From contig NZ_BQKV01000021.1 of the NCBI RefSeq assembly GCF_022180365.1, positions 1-61,560 on the forward strand: DNA of 61,560 bases, written 5' to 3'. The notes beneath the pieces were generated by a model. The model was not told the origin of the DNA. It saw nothing but the letters and a program-made list of their open reading frames with translations, and ran no database searches. The first letter of the stretch is position 1. Each line of letters opens with the position of its first letter. This DNA comes from Faecalibacterium gallinarum. Its GTDB lineage: Bacteria; Bacillota; Clostridia; Oscillospirales; Ruminococcaceae. Positions 41,859-50,188 of the stretch are shown piece after piece. The translations under genes and the position numbers were made by a program.

Positions 41859-43709
41859 ATGAATGATTACAACAAAATCACAGCCCTTTACTCCCGCCTT
41901 TCCGTAGGCGACGAGGACAGGGACGGCGGCGAAAGCAACTCCATACAGAACCAGAAGAAGTTTTTGGAAAGCTACGCCAGACAGCTAAAATTGACGAATA
42001 TCCGGCACTACATTGACGACGATGAAAGCGGCAGATTTTTCGACCGCTCCGCCTACTCCCGCATGATAGAGGACGTAGAAAACGGTAAAATCGGCGTGTG
42101 TATTATGAAAGACATGACCCGCTGGGGGCGCGACTATCTCCAAGTCGGCAACGCTATGGAGATATTCAGACGGAACAATGTGCGCTTTATCGCGGTCAAC
42201 AACGGGATAGACAGCGAGAAGCCCGACACATTGGAGTTTGCGCCCTTTATCAACATCATGTCGGAGTGGTACGCAAAGGACATCAGCAAGAAAGTAAAGA
42301 CCGGCATTAAGACGAAGGGCATGAGTGGAAAGCCGATTGCCACCGAAGCTCTCTATGGCTATGTCAAATCCCCGGACAACAAGGATTTTTGGATAATCGA
42401 CGAGGAAGCCGCCGGAGTTGTCCGTTTGATTTTTCGCCTGTTTCTGGACGGGAAAAACCGCAACCAAATCGCCGTATATCTGACGCAGGCGCAAATCCCA
42501 ACGCCCACATTCTACATGAAAGAGCGCGGGCGGGGAACGTGCAAAAACAGGGCGCTCAATGAGGATAACCGTTACAAGTGGAACAAAGCCACTTTGACCC
42601 ATATCCTTACACGGCAGGAGTATTGCGGCGATGTAGTCAACTTCAAGACTACAAAGCATTTCCGGGACAAGCGGAACCACTATGTAGACCGGAGCCAATG
42701 GCAGATAACCGAAAATGTGCATGAGCCGATTATTGACCGCGCCGACTTTGAAACCGCACAGCGGATTTTGGAAAACGCGCCCGTCAGACGCCCCAACGGG
42801 GACGGGGAAATCCACCCTTTGTCGGGCTTGCTTTTCTGTAAGGATTGCGGCGCAAAAATGCACATCCGCATAGATTACAGAAACGGCGGCAAGCGGCACG
42901 TTGCCTATTGCAGCGAGTACCACAAGGGAAAAGCCAAAAACCCCAAATGCCATTCCCCGCACATCATTGACGCGGACTTGCTCATGCAGACCGTCGCGGA
43001 AGTGCTGAAGAAAATCGAGGACTATTCTATCAGCAACCGGGCGGAGTTTGAAGCCTTAGTGAAAAAGAACCTTGCCATGCAGCAGACCGACCAGACCAAA
43101 AAGCAGCAGAAGCGTATCCCACAAATCACGACGCGCCTTGAACAGATCGACAAGGTGCTGAACAAGCTCTATGAGGACAACGCCCTCGGCACTATCCCGC
43201 AAGACCGCTACGAGCAAATGTCGCAGAAGTATTCAGAAGAATACTACGCATTGAAAACGGAGCTTTCCATACTCCAAGAGCAGCTATCCGCTTATGAGAA
43301 CGCGGGAGGACGGGCGCAGAAGTTTTTGAAGCTGACGGAACGCCATGCCGCCTTTACTGACCTCACCCCCGCCATTCTCAACGAGTTTATCAGCAGGATT
43401 GAAGTGCATGAGCGCGACCAGAAAAGGGCGAGATACGCAATCCAGCACATCAGCATATATTTCAACTATATCGGCAGATTTGAGAACGAAGTAACGCAGC
43501 TTGCAGAGCCGACAGAGCAGGAAATCCGGCAAATGCGGGAAGAAATCGAAGAAGCCAAAAAGGAAAAGAGCCGCGCCTACCACCGGAAGTATTCAAGGGA
43601 GTACCGGGCGCGAAACCTTGAAAAGCAGCGGGAGTATGAGCGTATCAAGGCGCGGGAATACCGGGCAAGGAGAAAGGCGCAGACCGCCGCCGCACAGCCC
43701 GCACAGTAA
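41859..43709 (+). CDS. Large serine recombinase of IME1
   Basis: The ATG at 41859 (SD CAGGAGG) gives 616 residues. The resolvase domain has ITALYSRLSVG with nucleophile Ser15, SNSIQNQKKFLESYA and MKDMTRWGRDYLQVG. The recombinase domain (TEALYGYVKSPDNKDFWIID) and a zinc ribbon (LLFCKDCGAKM...YCSEYHKGK...C) follow, then a coiled-coil region and a very basic Lys/Arg/Tyr-rich tail. It sits 55 bp inside the left junction and most likely catalyses excision and insertion at ATGG in virD4. Confidence 0.93.
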   Translation: MNDYNKITALYSRLSVGDEDRDGGESNSIQNQKKFLESYARQLKLTNIRHYIDDDESGRFFDRSAYSRMIEDVENGKIGVCIMKDMTRWGRDYLQVGNAMEIFRRNNVRFIAVNNGIDSEKPDTLEFAPFINIMSEWYAKDISKKVKTGIKTKGMSGKPIATEALYGYVKSPDNKDFWIIDEEAAGVVRLIFRLFLDGKNRNQIAVYLTQAQIPTPTFYMKERGRGTCKNRALNEDNRYKWNKATLTHILTRQEYCGDVVNFKTTKHFRDKRNHYVDRSQWQITENVHEPIIDRADFETAQRILENAPVRRPNGDGEIHPLSGLLFCKDCGAKMHIRIDYRNGGKRHVAYCSEYHKGKAKNPKCHSPHIIDADLLMQTVAEVLKKIEDYSISNRAEFEALVKKNLAMQQTDQTKKQQKRIPQITTRLEQIDKVLNKLYEDNALGTIPQDRYEQMSQKYSEEYYALKTELSILQEQLSAYENAGGRAQKFLKLTERHAAFTDLTPAILNEFISRIEVHERDQKRARYAIQHISIYFNYIGRFENEVTQLAEPTEQEIRQMREEIEEAKKEKSRAYHRKYSREYRARNLEKQREYERIKAREYRARRKAQTAAAQPAQ

Positions 43710-43730
43710 AACAGAATAACCGACAACCAA

Positions 43731-43765
43731 GAGGGATTTTCCGGCTACGGGAAGTCCCTCTTTTG
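43731..43765 (+). terminator. Terminator after the IME1 recombinase
   Basis: GAGGGA and TCCCTC arms with a 18-base loop, then TTTTG. Confidence 0.55.
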
Positions 43766-43787
43766 TGCCCGGAGAAAGGAGCTGCCT

Positions 43788-43979
43788 ATGGCAGAACAGA
43801 CCCCCGACAGTATCATCACGACGCAGAGAAACGGGCAGACTATTGTTGCGGAGTTATTTTTCAATCACAGCAGCACAGAAACATTCCGCGACAAGCTGCT
43901 CAAGACGATACTTGCCGACAGTTCGTGTTTATCTGCGTCTGACGGTCAAGAGCCGGAAAAATCGGAAATCTTGCGATAA
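43788..43979 (+). CDS. TnpW-like small protein of IME1
   Basis: 63 residues from ATG 43788 (SD GAAAGGAG). The pattern TTQRNGQTIVAELFFNHSST followed by ETFRDKLLKTILAD resembles TnpW-type proteins (a short beta stretch, then a Glu/Lys helix ending in L-I/L). TnpW genes sit next to the recombinase in Tn4451-like elements; their function is unknown. Confidence 0.6.
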   Translation: MAEQTPDSIITTQRNGQTIVAELFFNHSSTETFRDKLLKTILADSSCLSASDGQEPEKSEILR

Positions 43980-44113
43980 CAGCCGCCCCGACGATACATT
44001 CCACGTCCGGGCGGTTTTTATCGTCAAAAACGCCGTTTTCTCCAAGTCAAGAGCCGGAGAAAACACCCGAAAAATGCCCCTATTGCGTAACAGGGGCACA
44101 GAAAGGAGTTTGC

Positions 44114-44410
44114 ATGAGAACAGGGCTTACCAAGCAGGAAAAGACCACCGATATTTGGTTTGACGAGAAAGACCCCCTTATCCATATCCGCACCCACAAC
44201 ACCGCCTTGAAAAAGCGTCTGCTTGCATACAGCCGCCGTTATCCGGCGATCTGCCAGCAGACTGACGCAGACCCGGAAACGGGCTGCATGGAGTTTGACA
44301 TTGAGAAAGGCCGCTTCTCTTTCCGTCTGACCGCCCCATACAGCGAGGAACGGCGGGAAGCGGCGCGGCGGTATGCCAGAGAGAGCAACGTCGCCGACAG
44401 GCTGAAATAG
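44114..44410 (+). CDS. Small IME-associated hypothetical protein
   Basis: 98 residues, SD AAAGGAG before ATG 44114. The body TTDIWFDEKDPLIHIRTHNT and LKKRLLAYSRRYPAICQQTD is soluble and basic with a strand-rich C-terminus (FDIEKGRFSFRLTAPYSEER). I recognise it as a small protein commonly carried by Clostridial IMEs but cannot assign a function. Confidence 0.65.
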   Translation: MRTGLTKQEKTTDIWFDEKDPLIHIRTHNTALKKRLLAYSRRYPAICQQTDADPETGCMEFDIEKGRFSFRLTAPYSEERREAARRYARESNVADRLK

Positions 44411-44412
44411 AG

Positions 44413-44441
44413 TTGAAATGTTCATAGTTTTGTGCTATACT
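44413..44441 (+). promoter_or_regulatory. Promoter of the leader peptide-methyltransferase unit
   Basis: TTGAAA (44413-44418), 17-bp spacer, TATACT (44436-44441), just beyond the previous stop codon. Transcription would start near 44448, about 42 nt before the leader ORF. Confidence 0.8.
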
Positions 44442-44489
44442 TTTTCTAAAAGCAGAGTAATACTGCGGAATTGATTGGAGGACAACACA

Positions 44490-44516
44490 ATGGTTACATT
44501 TATGAGATTAAGATAA
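44490..44516 (+). CDS. Eight-residue regulatory leader peptide MVTFMRLR
   Basis: A GGAGG site (44477-44481) precedes ATG 44490 at a spacing of 8, and the ORF stops at 44514-44516. Its product MVTFMRLR has MRLR at positions 5-8, exactly where the macrolide-stalling ErmD leader has it (MTHSMRLR...). RLR fits the Arg/Lys-x-Arg/Lys motif at which macrolide-bound ribosomes arrest. It lies between a consensus promoter and an rRNA methyltransferase gene, so it probably senses macrolides. The peptide and its motif are seen; the regulatory role is inferred. Confidence 0.75.
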   Translation: MVTFMRLR

Positions 44517-44558
44517 AACCGCGAGTTATGTTGCGGTTATCCGTATTGCATAACTCGC
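44517..44558 (+). promoter_or_regulatory. Attenuator hairpins after the leader ORF
   Basis: Two mutually exclusive pairings share a strand: AACCGC (44517-44522) with GCGGTT (44533-44538), and GCGAGTTATG (44521-44530) with CATAACTCGC (44549-44558). The first starts directly at the leader stop codon, so a stalled ribosome would alter which forms. The methyltransferase SD (44583-44587) lies outside the stems and there is no U run, so the exact mechanism is open. Confidence 0.65.
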
Positions 44559-44595
44559 TTATTGAAGCAGAGATGTAATTACGGAGGAAAAACAA

Positions 44596-45429
44596 ATGAA
44601 TAATAATTTATCACGCTTTGCAGACAGCAAGGTTTATTTTCAATGCCCAATTTGCACAAAATCAATGGATATACAAGGCAATAGCCTAATTTGTAGACAT
44701 GGACATTGCTTTGATATTTCAAGATATGGGTATGTAAATTTGTTGTTAAAATCATCGCCCAAAACCAACTACAGCAAGCGGTCTTTTGACAACCGGCACC
44801 AAATTTTGGAGTATGGCATGTATGATGTTGTGTTGGAGAAAATCATACAGTTTATTTCTGATACGCCATCTATAAGAAACATTTTAGATGTTGGTTGCGG
44901 CGAGGGTTTCTATGCAAGGCAGATACAGCAAAGAACAGAACGAAACATCTTTGCCTTTGACTTGTCAAGGGAGGCAATACAGATTGCATCAAAAAAAGAC
45001 AAGCGCAAAGCAGTGAAGTGGTTTGTTACTGACTTATCAAAAATCCCTTTGAAAGACGGAAGTATGGATTGTATTTTAGACATATTTTCGCCTGCACACT
45101 ACAAAGAATTTCAGCGATTGCTATCTCCTAACGGATATGTTGTGAAAGTAATTCCTACGAAAAATCATTTGAGGGAAATCAGGACTAAAGTGCAAGCACA
45201 CTTGAAAAATCCAGATTATTCAAATGAGTCTGTCGTTGAATATTTTGAGAAATATCTTAAAACCATTTCAAGAGAAACGGTTTCAGCCACCGTACAGTTG
45301 TCATCAGAACAAAGAATGTCGTTTATTGAAATGACGCCGCTTCTCTTTTGCGTTGAAAAAGATTGCGTTGATTGGCGTACTCTCACACATTTGACAATCG
45401 AAGCTGATGTTTTAATAGGAATGTATTAA
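44596..45429 (+). CDS. rlmA: RlmA-family 23S rRNA (guanine-N1) methyltransferase
   Basis: 277 residues, SD GGAGG. The N-terminal zinc finger Cys17-x2-Cys20-x12-Cys33-x3-His37 (FQCPIC...LICRHGHCFDIS) has the spacing of RlmA. SAM motif I is ILDVGCGEGFYARQI near residue 96, and motif IV ILDIFSPAHYKEF follows. RlmA(I) methylates G745 and Gram-positive RlmA(II)/TlrB G748 in the macrolide tunnel, the latter giving tylosin-type resistance. The gene is markedly more AT-rich than its neighbours, marking it as cargo. G748 rather than G745 specificity is inferred. Confidence 0.88.
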   Translation: MNNNLSRFADSKVYFQCPICTKSMDIQGNSLICRHGHCFDISRYGYVNLLLKSSPKTNYSKRSFDNRHQILEYGMYDVVLEKIIQFISDTPSIRNILDVGCGEGFYARQIQQRTERNIFAFDLSREAIQIASKKDKRKAVKWFVTDLSKIPLKDGSMDCILDIFSPAHYKEFQRLLSPNGYVVKVIPTKNHLREIRTKVQAHLKNPDYSNESVVEYFEKYLKTISRETVSATVQLSSEQRMSFIEMTPLLFCVEKDCVDWRTLTHLTIEADVLIGMY

Positions 45430-45494
45430 AGGGCGTATTGATATTTAATATTCCCATTTATTGAGCAGAACGGAGTAAACCAAACACCCTAATC

Positions 45495-45529
45495 AAAAGG
45501 ACAGCCGAGGAAATCGACTGTCCTTTTTC
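45495..45529 (+). terminator. Terminator of the methyltransferase gene
   Basis: AAAAGGACAG and CTGTCCTTTT arms with 13-base loop, then TTC. Confidence 0.8.
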
Positions 45530-45560
45530 TATGCCGACAGGTAGAAAGGAGTGACCACCC

Positions 45561-45857
45561 ATGACGAAACCGAGAGAAAAAAAACGCGAGGAATTGCAAG
45601 CCGAGATTGAGGACGGGAAGAAGAAAATCCGGCAGCTTGAAAATCGGGAAAAGGTGTTGCGGCAAAAGTTATCCCAAGAGGAACGCCGGACGCGCAGCCA
45701 CCGGCTGGTCGTCCGAGGCGCAGTCTTTGAGAGCATTGTGCCGGAAGCCAAGACCATGACCGATGAGGAAGCCGCCGCCTTTCTCCGGCTTGCCCTGACG
45801 AGCGAGGAAGCGCGGGCTTATCTGAAAAAACGCACCGAGGGCGGGAAAAGCGAATAA
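45561..45857 (+). CDS. DUF3847 protein (mobilisation accessory)
   Basis: 98 residues from ATG 45561 (SD AAAGGAGTG). A strongly charged coiled coil (REKKREELQAEIEDGKKKIR) is followed by RRTRSHRLVVRGAVFESIVP and a C-terminal helix. DUF3847 genes lie directly before MobA/MobL relaxase genes in Clostridial IMEs, and the short, basic, coiled form suggests a MobC-like relaxosome protein. Confidence 0.8.
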   Translation: MTKPREKKREELQAEIEDGKKKIRQLENREKVLRQKLSQEERRTRSHRLVVRGAVFESIVPEAKTMTDEEAAAFLRLALTSEEARAYLKKRTEGGKSE

Positions 45858-45858
45858 T

Positions 45859-45905
45859 CCCTTTGGAACAAAGGGCGCACTTATACACCCTTGCGGGCGT
45901 GTGCG
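45859..45905 (-). other. Probable oriT/nic region of IME1
   Basis: The minus strand at 45872-45883 reads TAAGTGCGCCCT, the nic-region core of RSF1010/R1162- and pIP501-type (MOBQ) origins of transfer. An inverted repeat CCCTTTG-gaa-CAAAGGG (45859-45875) abuts it. The site lies between the DUF3847 and relaxase genes, as expected. In RSF1010 the repeat lies on the other side of nic, so the arrangement is not identical. Confidence 0.6.
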
Positions 45906-46097
45906 CTCTGCCGAGGGCGTATCTCCGCACAGGGAACTTTCCCCGCGCTCCGATATGGCGGCTTTGCCGCAACAAGGGGCTGCACCCCTTGCGCCGCTTA
46001 CGCGGCTATCCCTGCACACCCACAAAAACAGTACACCCGCCGTTGGCGTCTGTACCATTTTTGCGGGTTTGGTTATCCTATCCGGGAGGTGATACCC

Positions 46098-47597
46098 ATA
46101 GCCATTTACCATTGTAACATCGGCATTGTGAGCCGAGGAAAAGGCAAGTCAGCCGTTGCCGCAGCCGCCTATCGAAGCGGCGAGAAAATCACAAACGAGT
46201 GGGACGGAATGACCCATGACTACACCCGCAAGCGCGGCGTTGTCCATACGGAAATCCTACTGCCGCCCCATGCCCCGCCCTCTTTCTCTGACCGTTCAAC
46301 CTTGTGGAACAGCGTGGAGCTTTACGAGAAAGCCGGGAACGCCCAGCTTGCCAGAGAGATTGACGCAGCACTCCCCATAGAATTATCCAGAGAGGAACAG
46401 ATCCGGCTTGTCCGTGAATACTGTTCCTCTCAATTTGTTTCAAGAGGAATGTGCGTTGATTTTGCCATTCACGACACTGACAGCGGCAACCCCCATTGTC
46501 ATATCATGCTTACCATGCGCCCCCTTGACGAGCGCGGCGCATGGGCGGCGAAGTCCAAAAAGGAATATGACCTTGACGAAAACGGCGAGCGCATACGCTT
46601 ACCAAGCGGCAGATACAAGACACACAAAGTTGACCTCACAGGCTGGAACGACAAGGGCAACGCGCTTTTATGGCGCAAGGCATGGGCGGATATTTCAAAC
46701 GCCTACCTTGAACGCGCCGGAAGCCGGTCGCGCATCGACCACCGCAGCAACGCCGAGCGCGGCATTGACGAGCTGCCTACCGTCCACATGGGCGTAGCGG
46801 CCTGTCAAATGGAGAAGAAAGGCATAGCCACCGAGAAAGGCGAGCTGAACCGGAATATCCAAAAGGCAAACCGCCTTATCCGGGAAATCCGGGCGCAGAT
46901 TGGAAAGCTCAAAGAATGGATTGGCGACCTGTTCAAGGCGCGGGAAACCGCCCCGGAGCAGCCCCCGCAATCCCCCGGCCTTGCAAACCTGCTGATGAAG
47001 TATTTAAGCGTTCAGAGAGAAAAGAGCCGGAAGTATTCGCAGCGTTGGCAACAACAGCACGCAGCCGATGAACTGAAAACCGTTGCAAAGGCAGTAGGCT
47101 ATCTTTCCGAGCATGGTATTTCCACCCTTGCGGAGCTGGACGCTGCCCTTTCCTCTGTCAGTGAACAGGCCGACGCTATCCGGGCGGGCATGAAAACCGC
47201 CGAGAAGCGCATGAAAGAATTGCAAAAGCTGATTGAATACGGGAAGAACTACACCGAGTACAAGCCCATTCACGACGAGCTGAAAAAGCTGCAAAACGGC
47301 TGGACGAACAAGCGTGACAAGTACGAGGAAGCCCACCGCGCCGAGTTGACCCTATGGAACGCAGCAAGCCGCTATCTCCATGCAAATCTGCCGAAAGGAA
47401 CAAAGAGCTTGCCTATTGCGGAATGGGAACAGGAATATGCCGACCTCAAAACACAGAGGGACAGCGATTATGCCAAACTGAAAGATACCCGCGCCGATGT
47501 TTCCGAACTTCAAAAAATCCGCAAATGCGTGGATATTACACTCCGCGCCGACCAGCCGGAGCAGAGCCGCGCCAAGCGACACGAACAGGAGCGATAA
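46098..47597 (+). CDS. MobA/MobL-family relaxase
   Basis: About 499 residues. The N-terminus AIYHCNIGIVSRGKGKSAVA plus AAAYRSGEKI carries the nicking-Tyr region. The metal-binding HUH motif is HDTDSGNPHCHIMLTMRPLD near residue 125. A coiled C-terminal part from about 250 is typical of MobA/MobL. The expected ATG is replaced: with GGAGGT at 46085-46090, the codon at the right distance is ATA (46098), and the GTG at 46089 overlaps the SD. The next ATG would remove motif I. Confidence 0.88.
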   Translation: MAIYHCNIGIVSRGKGKSAVAAAAYRSGEKITNEWDGMTHDYTRKRGVVHTEILLPPHAPPSFSDRSTLWNSVELYEKAGNAQLAREIDAALPIELSREEQIRLVREYCSSQFVSRGMCVDFAIHDTDSGNPHCHIMLTMRPLDERGAWAAKSKKEYDLDENGERIRLPSGRYKTHKVDLTGWNDKGNALLWRKAWADISNAYLERAGSRSRIDHRSNAERGIDELPTVHMGVAACQMEKKGIATEKGELNRNIQKANRLIREIRAQIGKLKEWIGDLFKARETAPEQPPQSPGLANLLMKYLSVQREKSRKYSQRWQQQHAADELKTVAKAVGYLSEHGISTLAELDAALSSVSEQADAIRAGMKTAEKRMKELQKLIEYGKNYTEYKPIHDELKKLQNGWTNKRDKYEEAHRAELTLWNAASRYLHANLPKGTKSLPIAEWEQEYADLKTQRDSDYAKLKDTRADVSELQKIRKCVDITLRADQPEQSRAKRHEQER

Positions 47598-47605
47598 GGA
47601 AAAAA

Positions 47606-47635
47606 GGACGGGCAAGCCATTTTGCTTGTCCGCCC
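47606..47635 (-). terminator. Terminator between the relaxase and DUF7010 genes
   Basis: Imperfect arms GGACGGGCAAGC and GCTTGTCCGCCC. The T run (TTTTTT) is on the minus strand, so it mainly serves the DUF7010 gene. Confidence 0.55.
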
Positions 47636-47667
47636 TAAATGCTTTCTGATAAACTGGAATTTGCCTT

Positions 47668-48198
47668 TTAGTTATCTGCCATTTTCTTTAATTCCATATG
47701 TAATACACAAGCAAATACTACTTCAATAATACATGCAGCAGCAGCAACCGTCGTGCCATTTAATGTGCATCCTAAAATCAAGGAAATAACCGGAATTGAA
47801 ATTGCAACAACTGTATATCCCTTTGATTTATACAACCATGAATATGGAAACAAATGTGCTCCAAACACCATGGCGTATACCATAATCATCTTTTCCGGAA
47901 CCGCACTAAACACCCACATAACGATTAATAAATAAATCATTTGATTTAAGGTAAAAATGAAGCCTAACTGTCCTAACGGGTTTTCTTTTGAAAAGATATC
48001 CACCTTTATTAGTTTACCAATTATCCAGGACAGCGGTAATAATGGGCATGAACAGCAAAATACCAATAAATTTTTCATATTCATATTGATATCCAAAATT
48101 GATACAAGCAATATCAGCAGCCATATAATCACTGATGTCATGATAAACGGTAATCCTTTTTTCTGCTGAATTGCAATTTCTTTTCTTAATTCATTCAC
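47668..48198 (-). CDS. DUF7010-type membrane protein
   Basis: The GTG at 48198 is chosen because GGAGG lies 8 bp upstream. The 176 residues begin NELRKEIAIQQKKGLPFIMT and have about six hydrophobic spans ending in HMELKKMADN. This pattern matches the DUF7010 family of small membrane proteins with unknown function. It is AT-rich and reads against all other IME1 genes, so it is likely a late cargo insertion between relaxase and replication genes. Confidence 0.7.
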   Translation of the reverse strand: MNELRKEIAIQQKKGLPFIMTSVIIWLLILLVSILDINMNMKNLLVFCCSCPLLPLSWIIGKLIKVDIFSKENPLGQLGFIFTLNQMIYLLIVMWVFSAVPEKMIMVYAMVFGAHLFPYSWLYKSKGYTVVAISIPVISLILGCTLNGTTVAAAACIIEVVFACVLHMELKKMADN

Positions 48199-48286
48199 AA
48201 GTTTCTCCTCCACAAATACCGATTTGTCGATTTCATTATACTCAAAACCTATGAACAATTCAACCACAGAAAGCGAGGTATCAACC

Positions 48287-50188
48287 ATGTATTACACCCA
48301 AGAACAAATAGACCGCGCCAACCAAGCCGACCTTGTTTCTTTCCTGCAATCACAGGGGGAACCGCTTACCCGCGCCGGGAATGAATACCGCTGGAAACGG
48401 CACGACAGCTTGACCGTCCGGGGAAACAAATGGTACAGGCACAGCCAGAGCAAGGGCGGCGGCCCCGTCGATTTTGTCATGGAGTTTTTCGGAAAGAGCT
48501 TCACCGAAGCCGTGGAACTTCTCACAGGAGAAAAGGGAGCCGCACCGACGCCGGACAGACCTTGCCCCGCGTCCCTATCCGACTTCCGGCTACCACCCCC
48601 AAACAGCGACAATAGAATAGCAAGGAACTATCTCACAGCAGCCCGCCGCATTGATGAAGATGTGACGGGCTTTTTCTTTGCCCGCGGCGATATTTACGAG
48701 GACACAGCCCACCACAACGCCGTATTTGTTGGGCGGGACGAGGACGGAATACCGCGCTACGCCCACAGCAAGGGAACGGCGGGAAACTTCCGGCTTGATG
48801 TGAAAGGCAGCGACAAAGCCTTTAATTTCTGCTACCGGGGCGAGGGAGACAGGCTTTTTGTCTTTGAAGCCCCCGTTGACCTGCTCTCTTTCCTCTGCCT
48901 GTTCAAAAAGGCTTGGCAGAAGCAGAGCTATTTGTCATTGGGCGGCGTGGGAGAAAAAGCCCTGTTGCGTTTCCTTTCTGACCGTCCGAACATCAAGACC
49001 GTTTACTTCTGCCTTGACAGCGACCAAGCGGGAAACGACGCTTGCAGCCGCCTTGCGGAGCTTGTGCCGGAGGGCTTGACCGTCCACCGCCTTGTGCCGC
49101 TGTTTAAGGACTGGAACGAGGTATTGCAGCACCGGGCAGAAATCACAGACGGGAAGTATATCCGGGAAGCGGTTTACGGCTTGAAAGAGCCGCCGCAGGA
49201 AGAAACCGTCGAGATTATCCGCATGAGTGAGGTTGACACGCAGACCGTTGAATGGCTATGGGAGCCGTATATCCCTTTTGGGAAAGTAACCATTGTGCAA
49301 GGCAACCCCGGCGAGGGAAAGACCACCTTTGCCCTACGCCTTGCCGCTGCCTGCACCACCGGGAGAACGCTGCCGGGAATGAAGCCCTTGCCGCCATTCC
49401 AAGTGATTTACCAGACCGCCGAGGACGGGCTGGGCGATACCGTCAAGCCCCGCTTGATAGAAGCCGAAGCCGACCTTGACCGCGTGCTTGTGATTGATGA
49501 AGCCAAGCGGGAGCTTACCCTCTCCGACGAGCGCATAGAAAAGGCAATCAAGCAGAACGGGGCGCGGTTGATTATCCTTGACCCCATACAGGCGTACATG
49601 GGCGAAAAGACCGACATGAACCGGGCAAACGAAGTGCGCCCCATGTTCCGCCGCCTTGCCGATGTTGCCGAGCGTACCGGGTGCGCCGTTATCCTTATCG
49701 GACATCTCAACAAAGCTGCCGGAGGGCAGAGCGCATACCGGGGCTTAGGTTCTATCGACTTCCGCGCCGCAGCAAGGAGCGTCCTGCTGATCGGGCGCGT
49801 GAAGCGAGAACCGAATGTGCGCGTTATCGTCCATGACAAATCTTCCCTTGCGCCGGAGGGCAAGCCCGTTGCCTTTTGCCTTGACCCAGAAACGGGCTTT
49901 TCGTGGATAGGCGAATACGACATCACCGCCGACGAGCTGCTGTCCGGCGTGGGCGGCAACACCGCCACCAAGACCGAGCAAGCCGAAAGACTGATACTTG
50001 ACCTGCTTGCAGACGGGAAAGAGCTTGCCAGCGAGGACATTGTAAAAGCCGCAGCCGAAGCCGGAATATCCGAAAGGACGGTACAGAACGCCAAGCGCAA
50101 CATGGGCGGCATTTTGGGCGCAAGGCGTGTCGGCGGTCAATGGTATAACTTCATCAAGAAGAAGCAGCCACCCGAACCCGCAAGCTGA
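48287..50188 (+). CDS. Toprim/DUF3991 and RepA-like AAA ATPase replication protein
   Basis: 633 residues. The N-terminal part (YTQEQIDRANQADLVSFLQS, then GNKWYRHSQSKGGGPVDFVM) is a primase-like zinc-free DUF3991 domain. A toprim domain follows (FVFEAPVDLLSFLCLF with VYFCLDSDQAGNDAC). From about 345 an AAA_25/RepA helicase has Walker A QGNPGEGKTTFALRLAA and Walker B RLIILDPIQAYMG, and a winged-helix tail ends the protein. Start 48287 is preferred; ATG 48251 is an alternative. It probably replicates the excised IME1. Confidence 0.88.
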   Translation: MYYTQEQIDRANQADLVSFLQSQGEPLTRAGNEYRWKRHDSLTVRGNKWYRHSQSKGGGPVDFVMEFFGKSFTEAVELLTGEKGAAPTPDRPCPASLSDFRLPPPNSDNRIARNYLTAARRIDEDVTGFFFARGDIYEDTAHHNAVFVGRDEDGIPRYAHSKGTAGNFRLDVKGSDKAFNFCYRGEGDRLFVFEAPVDLLSFLCLFKKAWQKQSYLSLGGVGEKALLRFLSDRPNIKTVYFCLDSDQAGNDACSRLAELVPEGLTVHRLVPLFKDWNEVLQHRAEITDGKYIREAVYGLKEPPQEETVEIIRMSEVDTQTVEWLWEPYIPFGKVTIVQGNPGEGKTTFALRLAAACTTGRTLPGMKPLPPFQVIYQTAEDGLGDTVKPRLIEAEADLDRVLVIDEAKRELTLSDERIEKAIKQNGARLIILDPIQAYMGEKTDMNRANEVRPMFRRLADVAERTGCAVILIGHLNKAAGGQSAYRGLGSIDFRAAARSVLLIGRVKREPNVRVIVHDKSSLAPEGKPVAFCLDPETGFSWIGEYDITADELLSGVGGNTATKTEQAERLILDLLADGKELASEDIVKAAAEAGISERTVQNAKRNMGGILGARRVGGQWYNFIKKKQPPEPAS

